Shown here piece after piece: positions 1-10,926 of a DNA stretch of 64,000 bases. Position 1 is the first letter of the stretch, and each line of letters starts with the position of its first letter. Source of the DNA: Vicia villosa. Taxonomy: Eukaryota > Streptophyta > Magnoliopsida > Fabales > Fabaceae. The position numbers and the translations under genes were made by a program. The DNA lies in assembly GCF_029867415.1 (NCBI RefSeq), contig NC_081185.1, positions 112,455,617-112,519,616 on the forward strand. Direction: 5' to 3'. The notes under the pieces were generated by a model. It had not been told where the DNA came from, searched no databases, and saw nothing but the letters and a program-made list of their open reading frames with translations.

Positions 1-976
<976 letters not shown>

Positions 977-1481
977 TGTATATGCAATTTTTTTTTTTGA
1001 TGTGAACCAAATTTCATTAACTGGAAACAGGCAATACAGATGAAACAGGGTCTCCATCAGGGACACCCCCTAACCAAGTTCTAGACCCAAGATGTTTACC
1101 CCATCTAACCAAGTTGTGGGCATCAATATTACAATTTCTGTTAATAAACATAATAGAAGAAACAGTAAAACTCTTAAGCAGCTCCCGGCAATCCGCCGCA
1201 ATAGGTTCAATTACCGCAAACTTTTGGATGCCATTAATGCAGTCCACCACCATCATCGCATCAGACTGAACCAGAACCTTCTCAACCTTCAAATCTCTTG
1301 CCAGCCGAAGGCCCCAACGGATAGCTAAGATCTCCGCGACCGCTGGTTCCACTGTGATCAGTTCTTTGCTGCAGGCTGCAAGAGAAACACCTTGATGAAG
1401 CTTCCTGAACACGCAGCCAAAAGCTGCAGAACCATCCGTAAACACTCCAGCATCAATCTAAACAATCTGTATATGCAATTT
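977..1481 (-). mobile_element. 5'-truncated LINE insertion with 14-bp TSD
   Basis: The 14-mer tgtatatgcaattt occurs at 977-990 and again at 1468-1481. Between the copies lies a minus-strand insert that ends, on its own strand, in a short poly(A) (T run to 998 on the plus strand) just after the stop of an RNase H-like ORF. Target duplication, A tail and 5' truncation together are the signature of target-primed reverse transcription. The insert is only about 480 bp, so endonuclease and RT are absent. Plant L1-type LINEs commonly end with an RNase H domain a few bases before the A tail, as here. Confidence 0.9.
1017..1467 (-). pseudogene. LINE RNase H-like domain, C-terminal fragment
   Basis: This is the C-terminal RNase H-like (RVT_3 type) domain of a LINE polyprotein. 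The frame is open from the 5' truncation point to a TAA at 1017. Visible family features are the first catalytic Asp in the motif DAGVFTDGSAAFG, the helix carrying VAEILAIRWGLRLA with its Glu, the third Asp in VLVQSDAMMVVDCI, and a late N-x-x-A-H segment (CNIDAHNLVRWG). The Met at 1445 is internal and is not a true start, because the reading continues upstream to the edge of the insert. No promoter or 5' part is present, so it is a dead-on-arrival copy. The alternative of a host RNase H-like gene is disfavoured by the flanking duplication and A tail. Confidence 0.8.
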
Positions 1482-2011
1482 GACTTTCAAAGTTTGAAGA
1501 AAAATCAATCATCCACTTATATGTCACCATGTGTTATCTTTAATGATAATAGAAAAAAATAAAAATAAACAATTGGTATCAACATTTCAGATGGCAGAAG
1601 AAACATTTTCCTTTCTTCCCCTCACAATTCCTCTTCTCTTCTATCAGTATATCTCCAGCAAAACTCAAAATTACCCAAACACACATGTTTCAAATTGATG
1701 AAAAATCACAAAAAAAATAATTGCTTTACCTCTTTATTATCCATACGGTGGCTACGGAGAGATCTCCGGCGAGATCGCGTGAGGGCGGCGATGGACGGAG
1801 GGAAGTCACGCGATTGGCGATTGGGGGAAAGCTTCGCCGGAGGCGTGCGACGGTCCGATTCGGTGGCGGTGCTACAGTCGTTGACGCGGTGGTCGCGGAG
1901 CGGGGGCGGCTGAAGTCCGGTAATGGTTCATCGGAAGTTCGTCGTTTGCATCAGAGGAGGACAGGTTCATGGCTTTGGGGCTTCGATTCTTCTTCTTCTC
2001 TTGATACCAAG
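1482..2011 (-). other. Possible internal region of a minus-strand LTR element
   Basis: A GC-rich patch (about 1745-1935) interrupts otherwise AT-rich DNA. On the minus strand the sequence at 1998-2010 reads ttggtatcaagag, close to the usual initiator-Met primer site ttggtatcagagc, and directly abuts the candidate LTR at 2012. Short overlapping frames of 72-97 codons exist on both strands but show no recognised domain. It may be the leader of element X or a host fragment. I cannot decide. Confidence 0.3.
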
Positions 2012-2709
2012 TGATGGATGAATGTTGGAATTTTGGTATATGCAAGTTTTGTATTGAAGTTTTAGTGAGGCTAAAGGGGTGAAGGTTCACATGAGAATTT
2101 GGCATGAATAATATGTGGTTAAGGTGTTAATATGGTGATAGTATTGTGTTTCCAGAGAACACAAAACGTGAGGGGGGAGTTTTGTTAGTCTTGGTGGACG
2201 GAAAGTGCAGGTTAGAAAATACTCTGCTTTGTAAGTCGGAAAAAGGTTGGAAATTGGGGTAAAAAAATAAGGATTCAATTCTTCCTCCCCTTGTACCGTG
2301 TGTAGGTTTTCTTTTTATAGTTTTAGGGTTTTCTAATGTGCAATTTGGGCCTCACCCAAAAATGGATAATGGACCTTTAGATATTCCTTTGATAATTGTA
2401 CCTATAAAATAAAAGGACAAAAATAATAGTATGATAAATTAACATGATTTAATAGTTTTAATTTAAAATTCAACCTTCATTAAAATTGAATTAAATATTA
2501 AAACTGTAAATCTAAAGAATTAGTGAAATAAACATTTAAAGCTATTAAATCGTACAGTAGAATTGAAATACGTAAAATGAATATATGCATGAATTTTTTT
2601 TTCCGAATGAACGCAAACATATGTTAATGTCCTAATGGAAAGATGCACGTGAATGCGAAGTTTCAGCCACTAAAAGTATAATCAAGAGGACAAATTTTGG
2701 GGTATGACA
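2012..2709 (-). repeat. Candidate LTR of element X (minus strand)
   Basis: Read on the minus strand this 698-bp block begins tgtcataccccaaaattt, the terminus shared by the Ogre-type LTRs of this window, and ends ...catca, followed by one base and a degenerate initiator-Met PBS (1998-2010). A minus-strand TATA-like ctataaaaag lies at 2311-2320, a suitable place inside an LTR. Beyond the first 20 or so bases it does not match O1's LTR, so it would be a different family inserted into O1's leader. A second LTR was not found, so this is an inference from termini. Confidence 0.45.
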
Positions 2710-3657
2710 AATCCCCTTGCCCCTTGATAGGTACTGAGCCTTTAAATTGGAAGGCATAAAGCCAAAGGAAAATAAATCCTTTTGCCCCTTGATAGGTGCA
2801 GTGTCTTTGAATTGGAAGGTACGTGGCCAAAGGAAAATAAATCCTCTTGCCCCTAGATGGGAATCCAGTCCTTGATAAGAGCACCTGAAATTGTGCTCCC
2901 TAAATTCCTAAGATCCTTGAAAGGGTTAGTTAAATCATGTTATGCTTATGATGTCATGATGTCGTGTGAATGCAGTGCACTAGGCGTATTGTGAGATAGT
3001 AAGGACAAGCAAGTCATTTTAACAAAATCTGCAAGGAAACGAAGGTTAGTAGCATACACAGGCAAGTCACGCCAGTCACACAAGTCACACAATTTTTGGC
3101 TTAAGGCTTCCATGGGGTCTGATCAGGGGTCCTTCCCAAGGGTATTTCTATGGATAAGGAAATTTCAGCAACGGGTTCTACAAGTTATCCAGAATTGTCA
3201 GCCTTTCTAAAGCACCCTCGGACATGATGCATTCGCATCATGCAATGATACTTTGAGAAAGGACCTATCTGAATTGTAGCATCGGGTAGCAACTAGTTCT
3301 CAACATTTGTCAAGAGTAGTCCCCCCACTACGTTCCTAAAGGCCATGATGGGTTAAAGGTAACTAAAGGTCCTTGAGCTCCGGCGCACCCATAGACACAT
3401 ACATAGACCCCCTCATTTGAGAAAGGTGTGCATATGCTATGGAGTCCTAACTCAAGTGTGAACTTCATATTGACTCATCTCCCACATATGTGAAAGAGGT
3501 CGCCATGACTATGCCACTCCTAATCTTAAGTGTACTCGAATCCGGGTGTAGGATTCGTCCTTCAATTAATTCCCAAGCAACCTTTAAAATAAAGCAAGCA
3601 AAGCAAACATTTAAGTGATCCTAAACTTTAAGGTAACCCCTCTTTTAGTCGAAAGCA
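2710..3657 (-). mobile_element. Ogre O1 5' leader (internal, untranslated)
   Basis: This sequence lies immediately 3' (on the minus strand) of the O1 primer site and is non-coding, as expected for the long leader of Ogre elements. It breaks off at 2709 where LTR X begins, and gag and pol of O1 are not in the window. The far end contains the 65-bp tandem repeat listed separately. Confidence 0.7.
2711..2882. repeat. 65-bp tandem repeat in Ogre leader
   Basis: About 2.6 copies of a 65-bp unit, each with the core ttgccccttgataggt followed by a conserved aattggaaggc/t and ccaaaggaaaataaat. The phase markers lie at 2719, 2784 and 2849, exactly 65 bp apart. Confidence 0.85.
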
Positions 3658-3675
3658 TCCCCAGCAGAGTCGCCA
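3658..3675 (-). promoter_or_regulatory. Ogre primer binding site (tRNA-Arg type)
   Basis: On the minus strand this reads tggcgactctgctgggga, four bases after the LTR end. This is the PBS known for Ogre elements of legumes, assigned to a tRNA-Arg. It orients O1 as transcribed leftwards and identifies the block at 3680 as its 5' LTR. Confidence 0.85.
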
Positions 3676-3679
3676 GTTC

Positions 3680-4189
3680 TGTAATACGGTGAACTGACTT
3701 TTTATCGAAATGTGCGGATAGCAAGAGTCGCCACCGACTTTTATTTTATCCAATTAGGAAAGGAAAAAAGAACAGGAAAGACCTTTGAAAGATTTTGAGT
3801 TCGGGGGGGTAGGTTATACAAAGGGAGGGTGTAAGGCACCCTTTGCATCCATGGTTATCCACAGGCTCTTAATTTCTTGGCTCACTTTGTTTTGTTTGAA
3901 TTGTTTGAAAAATTTGAAGTGTCGTGTGTGAATAGTAAAAGATTTCGTTAAGGACTTTGGCTTGTAAATAAGCGTAGCCTTGTTTGAAAGTATTTGAAAA
4001 GGAGGTGTGAAAAGCATTTGAATTTGTTTGAGTATGAGCAAGCAATTGAGAACTACCTACCCTAAGTTCGTCTTTCTTGTTCTTTAAGTATTTCATTTGA
4101 AAGGGTCTATCCATACCATGAGAAGGCAGGAAGTCTTTCAATTGGATGTGCGGGTCATCGAAGGGTCATCGAGAACAATCTTTCACCAG
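3680..4189 (-). repeat. Ogre O1 5' LTR, 3' segment
   Basis: The LTR 3' end reads ...cgtattaca on the minus strand. The block aligns closely with the left end of solo LTR A (from 39784): shared words include gagtcgccaccgac, ttattttatcca, gttatacaaaggga and ggctcttaatt. The LTR is split by E1 and resumes at 13647. The total without E1 is about 3.05 kb. Reading frames of 75-90 codons here do not look like proteins. Confidence 0.85.
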
Positions 4190-4772
4190 AAGACTGTTAG
4201 AACAAGATTTGTTCTGATCAATTATCTTAGTTTTGATGATAACAATAATATGAATTTTGCTTAAGATAATATGGTACTCTAATCCATTGCAATTTCCCTT
4301 TCAGGAAATATATAAAGAGTACGCATAATTCAGCGCTCAGAAGCTTTGTCTCAAGGGTTCAGCATGCAACATCAGAACATGGTCTGGCAAGACATCAGAA
4401 GATGGTCGAAGCAGAATCAGAACATGGGTCTATGGAAGCATCAGAAGAACAAGAGAACAGAAGCACTGAAGTTCTGATGGTATCACGCTCAGAAGCACTT
4501 CAAGGTCAGAAGATCAGAAGATGCTATGCACCAAGCTGTTTGACTCTGATGATATTCAAACGTTGTATTCACAAACATCAAATCAGAAGGAAGTACAAGT
4601 GGCAAGCTACGCTGACTGACAAAAGGAACGTTAAAAGCTATTCTAGGCTACGTCAGTAGACACAGCGTGAACAAGGCTCGAGGTAGTTGACAAAAGCGTA
4701 TAACATTAAATGCGATGCTGTACGGAACACGCAAAGCATTAAATGCATTCAACGGTCATCTTCTCCAACGCC

Positions 4773-4780
4773 TATAAATA
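4773..4780 (+). promoter_or_regulatory. E1 LTR TATA box
   Basis: tataaata in the context cgcctataaatatgaag. The same context occurs in the E2 LTR (28913-28920) and in the E1 3' LTR (13019-13026). It is positioned mid-LTR as expected for the genomic RNA promoter. Confidence 0.75.
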
Positions 4781-5016
4781 TGAAGTTCTGATGAGAAGCA
4801 AGGTTAACGATTCTGCACCAAAACAATTCAAATTAACTTGCTGAAACGCTGTTCAAATCTAAACTCAGAATCTTCATCTTCATCAAAGCTCACTACATTG
4901 CTGTTGTAATATATTAGTGAGATTAAGCTTAAACGATTAAGAGAAATATCACAGTTGTGATTATCGCTTTTTAGAAGCATTTGTAATACTCTTTGATTAC
5001 ATTAAGTTGTAAGGAA

Positions 5017-5205
5017 CTAGAGTGATCGTGTGGATCAGAATACTCTAGGAAGTCTTAGGAGTGAACTAAGCAGATTGTAACTAGAGTGATCGTGTGGATC
5101 AGTAGACTCTAGAAAAGTCTTAGAGGGTATCTAAGCAGTGTTCCTGGAGTGATCAGTGTGTGATCAGAAGACTCTGGAAGACTTAGTTGCTGACTAAGTG
5201 GAAAA
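5017..5205 (+). repeat. Three tandem hairpin units in E1 LTR
   Basis: Units begin at 5017, 5081 and about 5143. Each has ctagagt (or ctggagt), then gatc...gatc, then actctag (or actctgg), forming an imperfect inverted repeat. Each is followed by a conserved agtcttag...ctaagc segment. The E2 LTR has only two units, which accounts for most of its 39-bp shorter length. Confidence 0.85.
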
Positions 5206-5396
5206 CCATTGTAATCCGTGCGATTAGTGGATTAAATCCTCAGTTGAGGTAAATCATCTCTGCGGGGGTGGACTGGAGTAGTTTAGTTAACAACGAACCA
5301 GGATAAAAATAATTGTGCAATTTATTTTTATCTGTCAAGTCTTTAAAGCTACACTTATTCAAACCCCCCCTTTCTAAGTGTTTTTCTATCCTTCAA

Positions 5397-5409
5397 TTGG
5401 CATCAGAGC
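5397..5409 (+). promoter_or_regulatory. E1 primer binding site
   Basis: ttggcatcagagc, one base after the LTR. It differs at one base from the common initiator-Met tRNA complement ttggtatcagagc. E2 has the identical site at 29492-29504. Confidence 0.85.
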
Positions 5410-5481
5410 GCCGGTTCTAAGGTGCAAGCACTTAACCGTGTTTAGAAAAGATTCAGGAAGAGAAAAACGCTTCAGTAAAAG

Positions 5482-7407
5482 ATGGTTGATGAAAGTGAAA
5501 AGTCTACACCTACACCTGCATCTACATCTGGCTCTGCTGAGCAATACAACGGTAACAATGGTTATACTAGACCGCCGGTATTTGATGGTGAAAACTTTGA
5601 ATACTGGAAAGATAAACTGGAAAGTTACTTTCTTGGTCTAGATGGTGATCTATGGGATCTTCTGATGGATGGTTACAAACATCCAGTAAATGCCAGTGGC
5701 GTAAAGCTGTCAAGGCAAGAAATGAATGATGATCAGAAGAAGCTTTTCAGGAATCATCATAAATGCAGAACTGTTTTGCTGAATGCTATCTCTCATGCTG
5801 AGTATGAGAAGATATCTAACAGGGAAACGGCCTATGACATATATGAGTCCTTGAAAATGACTCATGAAGGAAATGCTCAAGTCAAGGAGACTAAAGCTCT
5901 AGCTTTAATCCAGAAGTATGAAGCCTTCAAGATGGAGGATGATGAAGACATTGAAAAGATGTTTTCAAGATTTCAAACTCTTACTGCTGGATTGAGAGTT
6001 CTTGACAAGGGATACACCAAGGCTGATCACGTAAAGAAGATCATCAGAAGTTTACCCAGAAGATGGGGTCCTATGGTGACTGCATTCAAGATTGCAAAGA
6101 ATCTGAATGAAGTTTCTCTGGAAGAGCTTATCAGTGCCTTGAGAAGTCACGAAATAGAGCTGGATGCAAATGAGCCTCAAAAGAAAGGTAAGTCTATTGC
6201 ATTAAAATCCAATATCAAGAAATGCACTAACGCTTTTCAGGCTAGAGAAGAAGATCCTGAAGAATCAGAATCTGAAGAAGAAGATGAACTATCTTTGATC
6301 TCCAGAAGGCTAAATCAACTCTGGAAGACCAAGCAAAGGAAGTTCAGAGGCTTCAGAAGTTCAAAGAAATTTGAACGTGGAGAATCTTCTGATGATAGAA
6401 GATTTGACAAGAAGAAGGTCATGTGCTATGAATGCAATGAGCCTGGACACTACAAGAATGAATGTCCAAATCTTCAGAAGGAAAATCCCAAGAAGAAGTT
6501 TCATAAGAAGAAAGGTCTTATGGCAACCTGGGATGAGTCAGAAGATGATTCAGACTCTGAAGATGAGCAGGCTAACTGTGCGCTGATGGCGACAGAAGAT
6601 GACGGATCAGAATCTACATCAGAATCAGATTCTGAAGAGGTATTTTCTGAACTTACTAGAGATGAGTTAGTTTCCGGTCTAACTGAACTTCTGGAACTCA
6701 AGTCTCAGATTAGTCTCAAATACAAAAAGCTGAAAAAGCTATTTGAATTTGAAACAAAGAAGCTTGAGTTGGAGAATTCTGAATTAAAAGAAAAACTTTT
6801 AAAATTATCCAATAATGTTGGATCTCCTTCTGATTCAGAACAATCCACTCCTAGTCTAAACCATATTCTGAAAGAATATGATTTAAGTTTTAGGAAGTTC
6901 TTATCTAGAAGTATTGGCAGAAGTCAGCTAGCTTCTATGATATATGCTGTGTCTGGAAACAAAAGAGTCGGCATTGGTTTTGAGGGTGAAACCCCATACA
7001 AACTTGAACCTGTTGATGAAATGAAACTCACATACAAGCCATTGTATGATCAGTTCAAGTATGGCCACTCCCATGATATTAGGCACACTTCACATGCTCA
7101 AAGTTTTCACATAACACACACCAAAAAGCATGTGACACAACCTAGGAAATATCATGGAACTCACATTAAGAATTATCATGCTGTTCCTCCTATTGCTTAT
7201 AATGTTAAACCCAAGTTCAATCAGAACTTGAGAAAATCTAACAAGAAAGGACCCAAAAAGATATGGGTACCTAAGGATAAGATTATTCCTATTGCAGATA
7301 TCCTTGACTGCAAAAAGGACAAAGCACAACATGTCATGGTACCTGGACTCTGGATGCTCACGACACATGACAGGAAGAAGGTCTATGTTCCAAGACCTGG
7401 TGCTTAA
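5482..7407 (+). CDS. gag: E1 Gag polyprotein
   Basis: A 641-residue Gag, the capsid and nucleocapsid precursor that assembles the intracellular particle. The N-terminal third has the copia Gag pattern beginning with a PPVFDGENFEYWKDKL motif (about residues 34-49), followed by the UBN2-like helical region with WDLLMDGYKHP. A zinc knuckle CYECNEPGHYKNEC lies at 315-328. It is followed by acidic stretches rich in Ser, Asp and Glu (about 355-395) and a Lys/Glu/Leu coiled-coil segment (about 405-450). The start is the first ATG after the leader. The last 58 or so codons overlap the pol frame, which is +1 relative to gag. No internal stop is present. E2 Gag (29577-31496) is its close homologue. Confidence 0.95.
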   Translation: MVDESEKSTPTPASTSGSAEQYNGNNGYTRPPVFDGENFEYWKDKLESYFLGLDGDLWDLLMDGYKHPVNASGVKLSRQEMNDDQKKLFRNHHKCRTVLLNAISHAEYEKISNRETAYDIYESLKMTHEGNAQVKETKALALIQKYEAFKMEDDEDIEKMFSRFQTLTAGLRVLDKGYTKADHVKKIIRSLPRRWGPMVTAFKIAKNLNEVSLEELISALRSHEIELDANEPQKKGKSIALKSNIKKCTNAFQAREEDPEESESEEEDELSLISRRLNQLWKTKQRKFRGFRSSKKFERGESSDDRRFDKKKVMCYECNEPGHYKNECPNLQKENPKKKFHKKKGLMATWDESEDDSDSEDEQANCALMATEDDGSESTSESDSEEVFSELTRDELVSGLTELLELKSQISLKYKKLKKLFEFETKKLELENSELKEKLLKLSNNVGSPSDSEQSTPSLNHILKEYDLSFRKFLSRSIGRSQLASMIYAVSGNKRVGIGFEGETPYKLEPVDEMKLTYKPLYDQFKYGHSHDIRHTSHAQSFHITHTKKHVTQPRKYHGTHIKNYHAVPPIAYNVKPKFNQNLRKSNKKGPKKIWVPKDKIIPIADILDCKKDKAQHVMVPGLWMLTTHDRKKVYVPRPGA

Positions 7408-10400
7408 GTCTGGAGGAGAAGTCAAGTTTGGAGGAGATCAGAAGGGCAAGATAATTGGCTCTGGAACTATAAAGTCTGGTAACTCTCCTTCCATTTCTAA
7501 TGTACTTCTTGTAGAAGGATTAACACATAACCTCTTATCTATCAGTCAATTGAGTGACAATGGTTATGATATAATCTTTAATCAAGAGTCTTGCAAGGCT
7601 GTAAATCAGAAGGATGGCTCAATCCTATTTACAGGCAAGAGGAAGAACAACATTTATAAGACAGATCTGCAAGATCTTATGAGTCAGAAGGTGACTTGTC
7701 TTATGTCTGTTTCTGAAGAGCAGTGGGTCTGGCACAGAAGATTAGGTCATGCTAGTTTGAGAAAGATTTCTCAGATTAACAAACTAAATCTGGTCAGAGG
7801 ACTCCCTAATCTGAAATTCAAATCAGATGCTCTTTGTGAAGCATGTCAGAAGGGCAAGTTCTCCAAACCTGCATTCAAGTCCAAGAATGTTGTTTCTACC
7901 TCAAGGCCATTAGAACTCTTGCACATTGATCTGTTTGGCCCAGTCAAAACAGCATCTGTCAGAGGGAAGAAATATGGATTAGTCATCGTAGATGATTATA
8001 GCCGCTGGACATGGGTAAAATTCTTGAAACACAAGGATGAGACTCATTCAGTGTTCTTTGATTTCTGCATTCAGATTCAATCTGAAAAAGAGTGTAAAAT
8101 CATAAAGGTCAGAAGTGATCATGGTGGTGAATTTGAGAACAGATCCTTTGAAGAATTCTTCAAAGAAAATGGTATTGCCCATGATTTCTCTTGTCCTAGA
8201 ACTCCTCAGCAAAATGGAGTTGTAGAACGAAAGAATAGGACTCTACAAGAAATGGCCAGAACCATGATCAATGAAACCAATATGGCTAAGCATTTCTGGG
8301 CAGAAGCAATAAACACTGCATGCTATATTCAGAATAGAATCTCTATCAGACCTATTCTAAATAAGACTCCCTATGAATTGTGGAAGAATAGAAAGCCCAA
8401 CATTTCTTATTTCCATCCTTTTGGATGTGTATGTTTTATTCTGAACACTAAAGATCATCTTGGTAAGTTTGATTCCAAAGCACAAAAATGTTTCCTTCTT
8501 GGATATTCTGAACGCTCAAAAGGCTACAGAGTATACAATACTGAAACATTGATTGTAGAAGAATCAATCAATATCAGGTTTGATGATAAGCTTGGTTCTG
8601 AAAAACCAAAGCAGTTTGATAATTTTGCAGATTGTGATATTGATATATCAGAAGTTGTTGAGCCAAGAAGCAACGCATCAGAAGCAGAGCTTCTCAGAAG
8701 CAAAGAATCGGAAGATCAAGTATCAGCTTCTCTGGAGAATCTAAGCATTTCTGAAGAACCATCTGTCAAAAGATCATCTAGGCTCATCTCTGGTCATTCA
8801 GAAGATGTCATTCTTGGAAAGAAGGATGATCCAATCAGAACAAGAGCATTCCTTAAGAACAATGTAGACTGTCAATTAGGTCTTGTATCTTTGATCGAGC
8901 CAACTTCTGTTGATCATGCTCTAGAAGATCCAGACTGGATAATTGCTATGCAAGAAGAATTGAATCAGTTTACAAGGAATGATGTTTGGGATCTTGTTCC
9001 TAGACCAGATGGATTCAATATAATCGGTACAAAATGGGTCTTCAGAAACAAGCTCAGTGAGAAAGGTGAAGTGGTAAGAAACAAAGCCAGACTGGTGGCT
9101 CAGGGTTATAGTCAGCAAGAAGGGATTGACTATACAGAAACCTTTGCACCAGTGGCCAGGTTAGAATCTATTCGTCTATTAATTTCCTTTGCCACTCAAC
9201 ATAACATCACTCTCTATCAAATGGATGTTAAGAGTGCCTTCTTAAATGGTTATATAGATGAAGAAGTTTATGTCCATCAACCTCCTGGTTTTGAAGACTC
9301 TATGTCTCCTAATCATGTTTTTAAACTAAAGAAATCATTGTATGGATTGAAACAGGCTCCCAGAGCTTGGTATGAACGCTTAAGTTCTTTCCTTCTGGAT
9401 AATGGTTTCACTAGAGGAAAAGTGGACACTACTCTCTTTTGTAAAACCTTTAAAAGGGATATTTTAATTTGTCAAATATATGTAGATGATATTATTTTTG
9501 GAACATCTAATGCTACACTTGGAAAGGAGTTTGCTGAGTCTATGCAGGCTGAGTTTGAAATGAGCATGATGGGAGAACTCAAGTATTTCCTTGGAATACA
9601 AATAAATCAAACATCAGAAGGAACGTATGTTCACCAAACCAAGTATGTGAAGGAACTTCTGAAGAAGTTTAATCTTCTAGACTGCAAAGAAGCCAAAACT
9701 CCTATGCATCCAACATGCATCCTAGGTAAGGATGAGGTAAGTAAGAAGGTAGATCAGAAGTTATACAGAGGTATGATTGGATCTCTTCTATATCTGACTG
9801 CTTCTAGACCTGACATTTTGTTCAGTGTTTGTTTGTGTGCTAGATTCCAATCAGATCCTAGAGAATCTCATTTAACTGCTGTTAAGAGAATTCTAAGGTA
9901 TCTGAAAGGTACTACTAATGTTGGCTTAGTTTACAGAAAATCTAAAGAATACAACTTAGTAGGATTCTGCGATGCTGATTATGCTGGAGACAGAATTGAA
10001 AGAAAAAGTACTTCAGGAAGTTGCCAATTTCTTGGAAGTCATTTGATCTCCTGGTACAGCAAGAAGCAAGCAACTATTGCTCTATCAACAACAGAAGCAG
10101 AATATGTCGCTGCTGCTGGTTGCAGTACACAGATGCTCTGGATGAAGAGTCAGTTAGAAGATTATCAGATATTTGAGAGTAACATTCCTATATTCTGTGA
10201 TAATACTTCTGCTATATGTTTATCTAAGAATCCTATTCTTCATTCAAAAGCTAAACATATTGAGATTAAACATCATTTCATAAGGGACTATGTTCAGAAG
10301 GGTGTTATATCTTTAAACTTTGTTGATACAGACCATCAATGGGCTGATATCTTTACAAAACCCCTGGCTGAAGATAGGTTTAAGTTCATTCTGAAGAACA

Positions 10401-10426
10401 TCAGTATGGATTTATGCCCAGAATGA
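7292..10426 (+). CDS. pol: E1 Pol polyprotein (PR-IN-RT-RNase H)
   Basis: A single open frame of about 1044 codons. Order is as in Ty1-copia. Protease active site WYLDSGC is at 16-22 (Asp19). The GAG-pre-integrase zinc site WHRRLGH...CEACQKGK starts at 147. The integrase triad is Asp213, Asp276 and Glu312 (D-x35-E). RT follows with YVDDIIFG near 731-738. RNase H has GFCDADYAG (Asp894), TEAEYVA and CDNTSAI. The ending IFTKPLAEDRF is typical of copia Pol. The frame is open from 7232 but has no clear start: it is +1 to gag, so it is probably made as a Gag-Pol fusion by frameshifting inside 7232-7407. Residue numbers count from 7292, which is a TTG and not a likely initiator. No stops or broken motifs were seen, so the enzyme set is potentially active. 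Confidence 0.95.
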   Translation: MQISLTAKRTKHNMSWYLDSGCSRHMTGRRSMFQDLVLKSGGEVKFGGDQKGKIIGSGTIKSGNSPSISNVLLVEGLTHNLLSISQLSDNGYDIIFNQESCKAVNQKDGSILFTGKRKNNIYKTDLQDLMSQKVTCLMSVSEEQWVWHRRLGHASLRKISQINKLNLVRGLPNLKFKSDALCEACQKGKFSKPAFKSKNVVSTSRPLELLHIDLFGPVKTASVRGKKYGLVIVDDYSRWTWVKFLKHKDETHSVFFDFCIQIQSEKECKIIKVRSDHGGEFENRSFEEFFKENGIAHDFSCPRTPQQNGVVERKNRTLQEMARTMINETNMAKHFWAEAINTACYIQNRISIRPILNKTPYELWKNRKPNISYFHPFGCVCFILNTKDHLGKFDSKAQKCFLLGYSERSKGYRVYNTETLIVEESINIRFDDKLGSEKPKQFDNFADCDIDISEVVEPRSNASEAELLRSKESEDQVSASLENLSISEEPSVKRSSRLISGHSEDVILGKKDDPIRTRAFLKNNVDCQLGLVSLIEPTSVDHALEDPDWIIAMQEELNQFTRNDVWDLVPRPDGFNIIGTKWVFRNKLSEKGEVVRNKARLVAQGYSQQEGIDYTETFAPVARLESIRLLISFATQHNITLYQMDVKSAFLNGYIDEEVYVHQPPGFEDSMSPNHVFKLKKSLYGLKQAPRAWYERLSSFLLDNGFTRGKVDTTLFCKTFKRDILICQIYVDDIIFGTSNATLGKEFAESMQAEFEMSMMGELKYFLGIQINQTSEGTYVHQTKYVKELLKKFNLLDCKEAKTPMHPTCILGKDEVSKKVDQKLYRGMIGSLLYLTASRPDILFSVCLCARFQSDPRESHLTAVKRILRYLKGTTNVGLVYRKSKEYNLVGFCDADYAGDRIERKSTSGSCQFLGSHLISWYSKKQATIALSTTEAEYVAAAGCSTQMLWMKSQLEDYQIFESNIPIFCDNTSAICLSKNPILHSKAKHIEIKHHFIRDYVQKGVISLNFVDTDHQWADIFTKPLAEDRFKFILKNISMDLCPE
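7303..7309 (+). promoter_or_regulatory. Candidate +1 frameshift site (gag to pol)
   Basis: In the gag frame the codon CTT (7303-7305) is followed by GAC. A Leu-tRNA on CUU could slip forward one base to UUG, also Leu, and enter the pol frame before the protease motif. Ty1 uses a CUU-A slip in its heptamer. The CTT is retained at the equivalent place in E2 (31392) and E3 (52762 on the minus strand). This is an inference from conservation. Confidence 0.45.
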
Positions 10427-10926
10427 GAAGATGAGAAGTTCTTATGTATGAGTATCTTCTGAAATGAAAATGATTTTTTTTTTAATCAGAAGTTCTGATT
10501 GAAATCTTTTAGAAATTATGATTCGGTTATTACTAACGTTTCATTGTCTAAGTGGATTCAGAACCTCTTTTAAAGCAAAACAGCTGTAACGTTTTATCTC
10601 GGGATGGTAAACCTGACGTTACTATTCATAGATAAGCGCGCGTGCAGTTGAAGGGACGCCGACCATAGGTAACTGTGCTAGTCACCTCATTTGTCTTTAT
10701 TATCTCTCCTCACGTCACGTAACATTAAATGCTTTTCATCATTTACTCTCTTTCAGTTTTTCTTATATTCTTCAAACGCTTCTCTTTCCCTATCTCTTTG
10801 CATTCCTCATCAAGTTTTTCTCTCTCTCTCTCTCTTCCGTTTTCGGTTCTTGCTCAAACAAGTTTTTTCTTTCTTTTAAAAATCCTAGCTCAATCCTAGC
10901 GTTCACCCTAAGCCTGTTGAAGATCT

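Larger units (their letters stand above)
4195..5395 (+). repeat. E1 5' LTR
   Basis: 1201 bp, tgttagaacaag... to ...ctatccttca. A TATA box (tataaata) lies at 4773-4780, so U3 is about 580 bp. Downstream, in the presumed R/U5, are three hairpin-forming tandem units. The sequence is nearly identical to the 3' LTR. Confidence 0.97.

Noticed and set aside
1695..2105. Overlapping frames of 72-97 codons on both strands in a GC-rich patch
   Set aside because: They overlap on opposite strands, show no domain, and coincide with a candidate LTR element leader. Open frames are expected in GC-rich DNA of this length.
4402..4659. 85-codon frame in the E1 LTR, repeated at 12648-12905
   Set aside because: Identical because the LTRs are identical. 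The matching E2 LTR region is not preserved as the same protein, so it is not treated as a gene.
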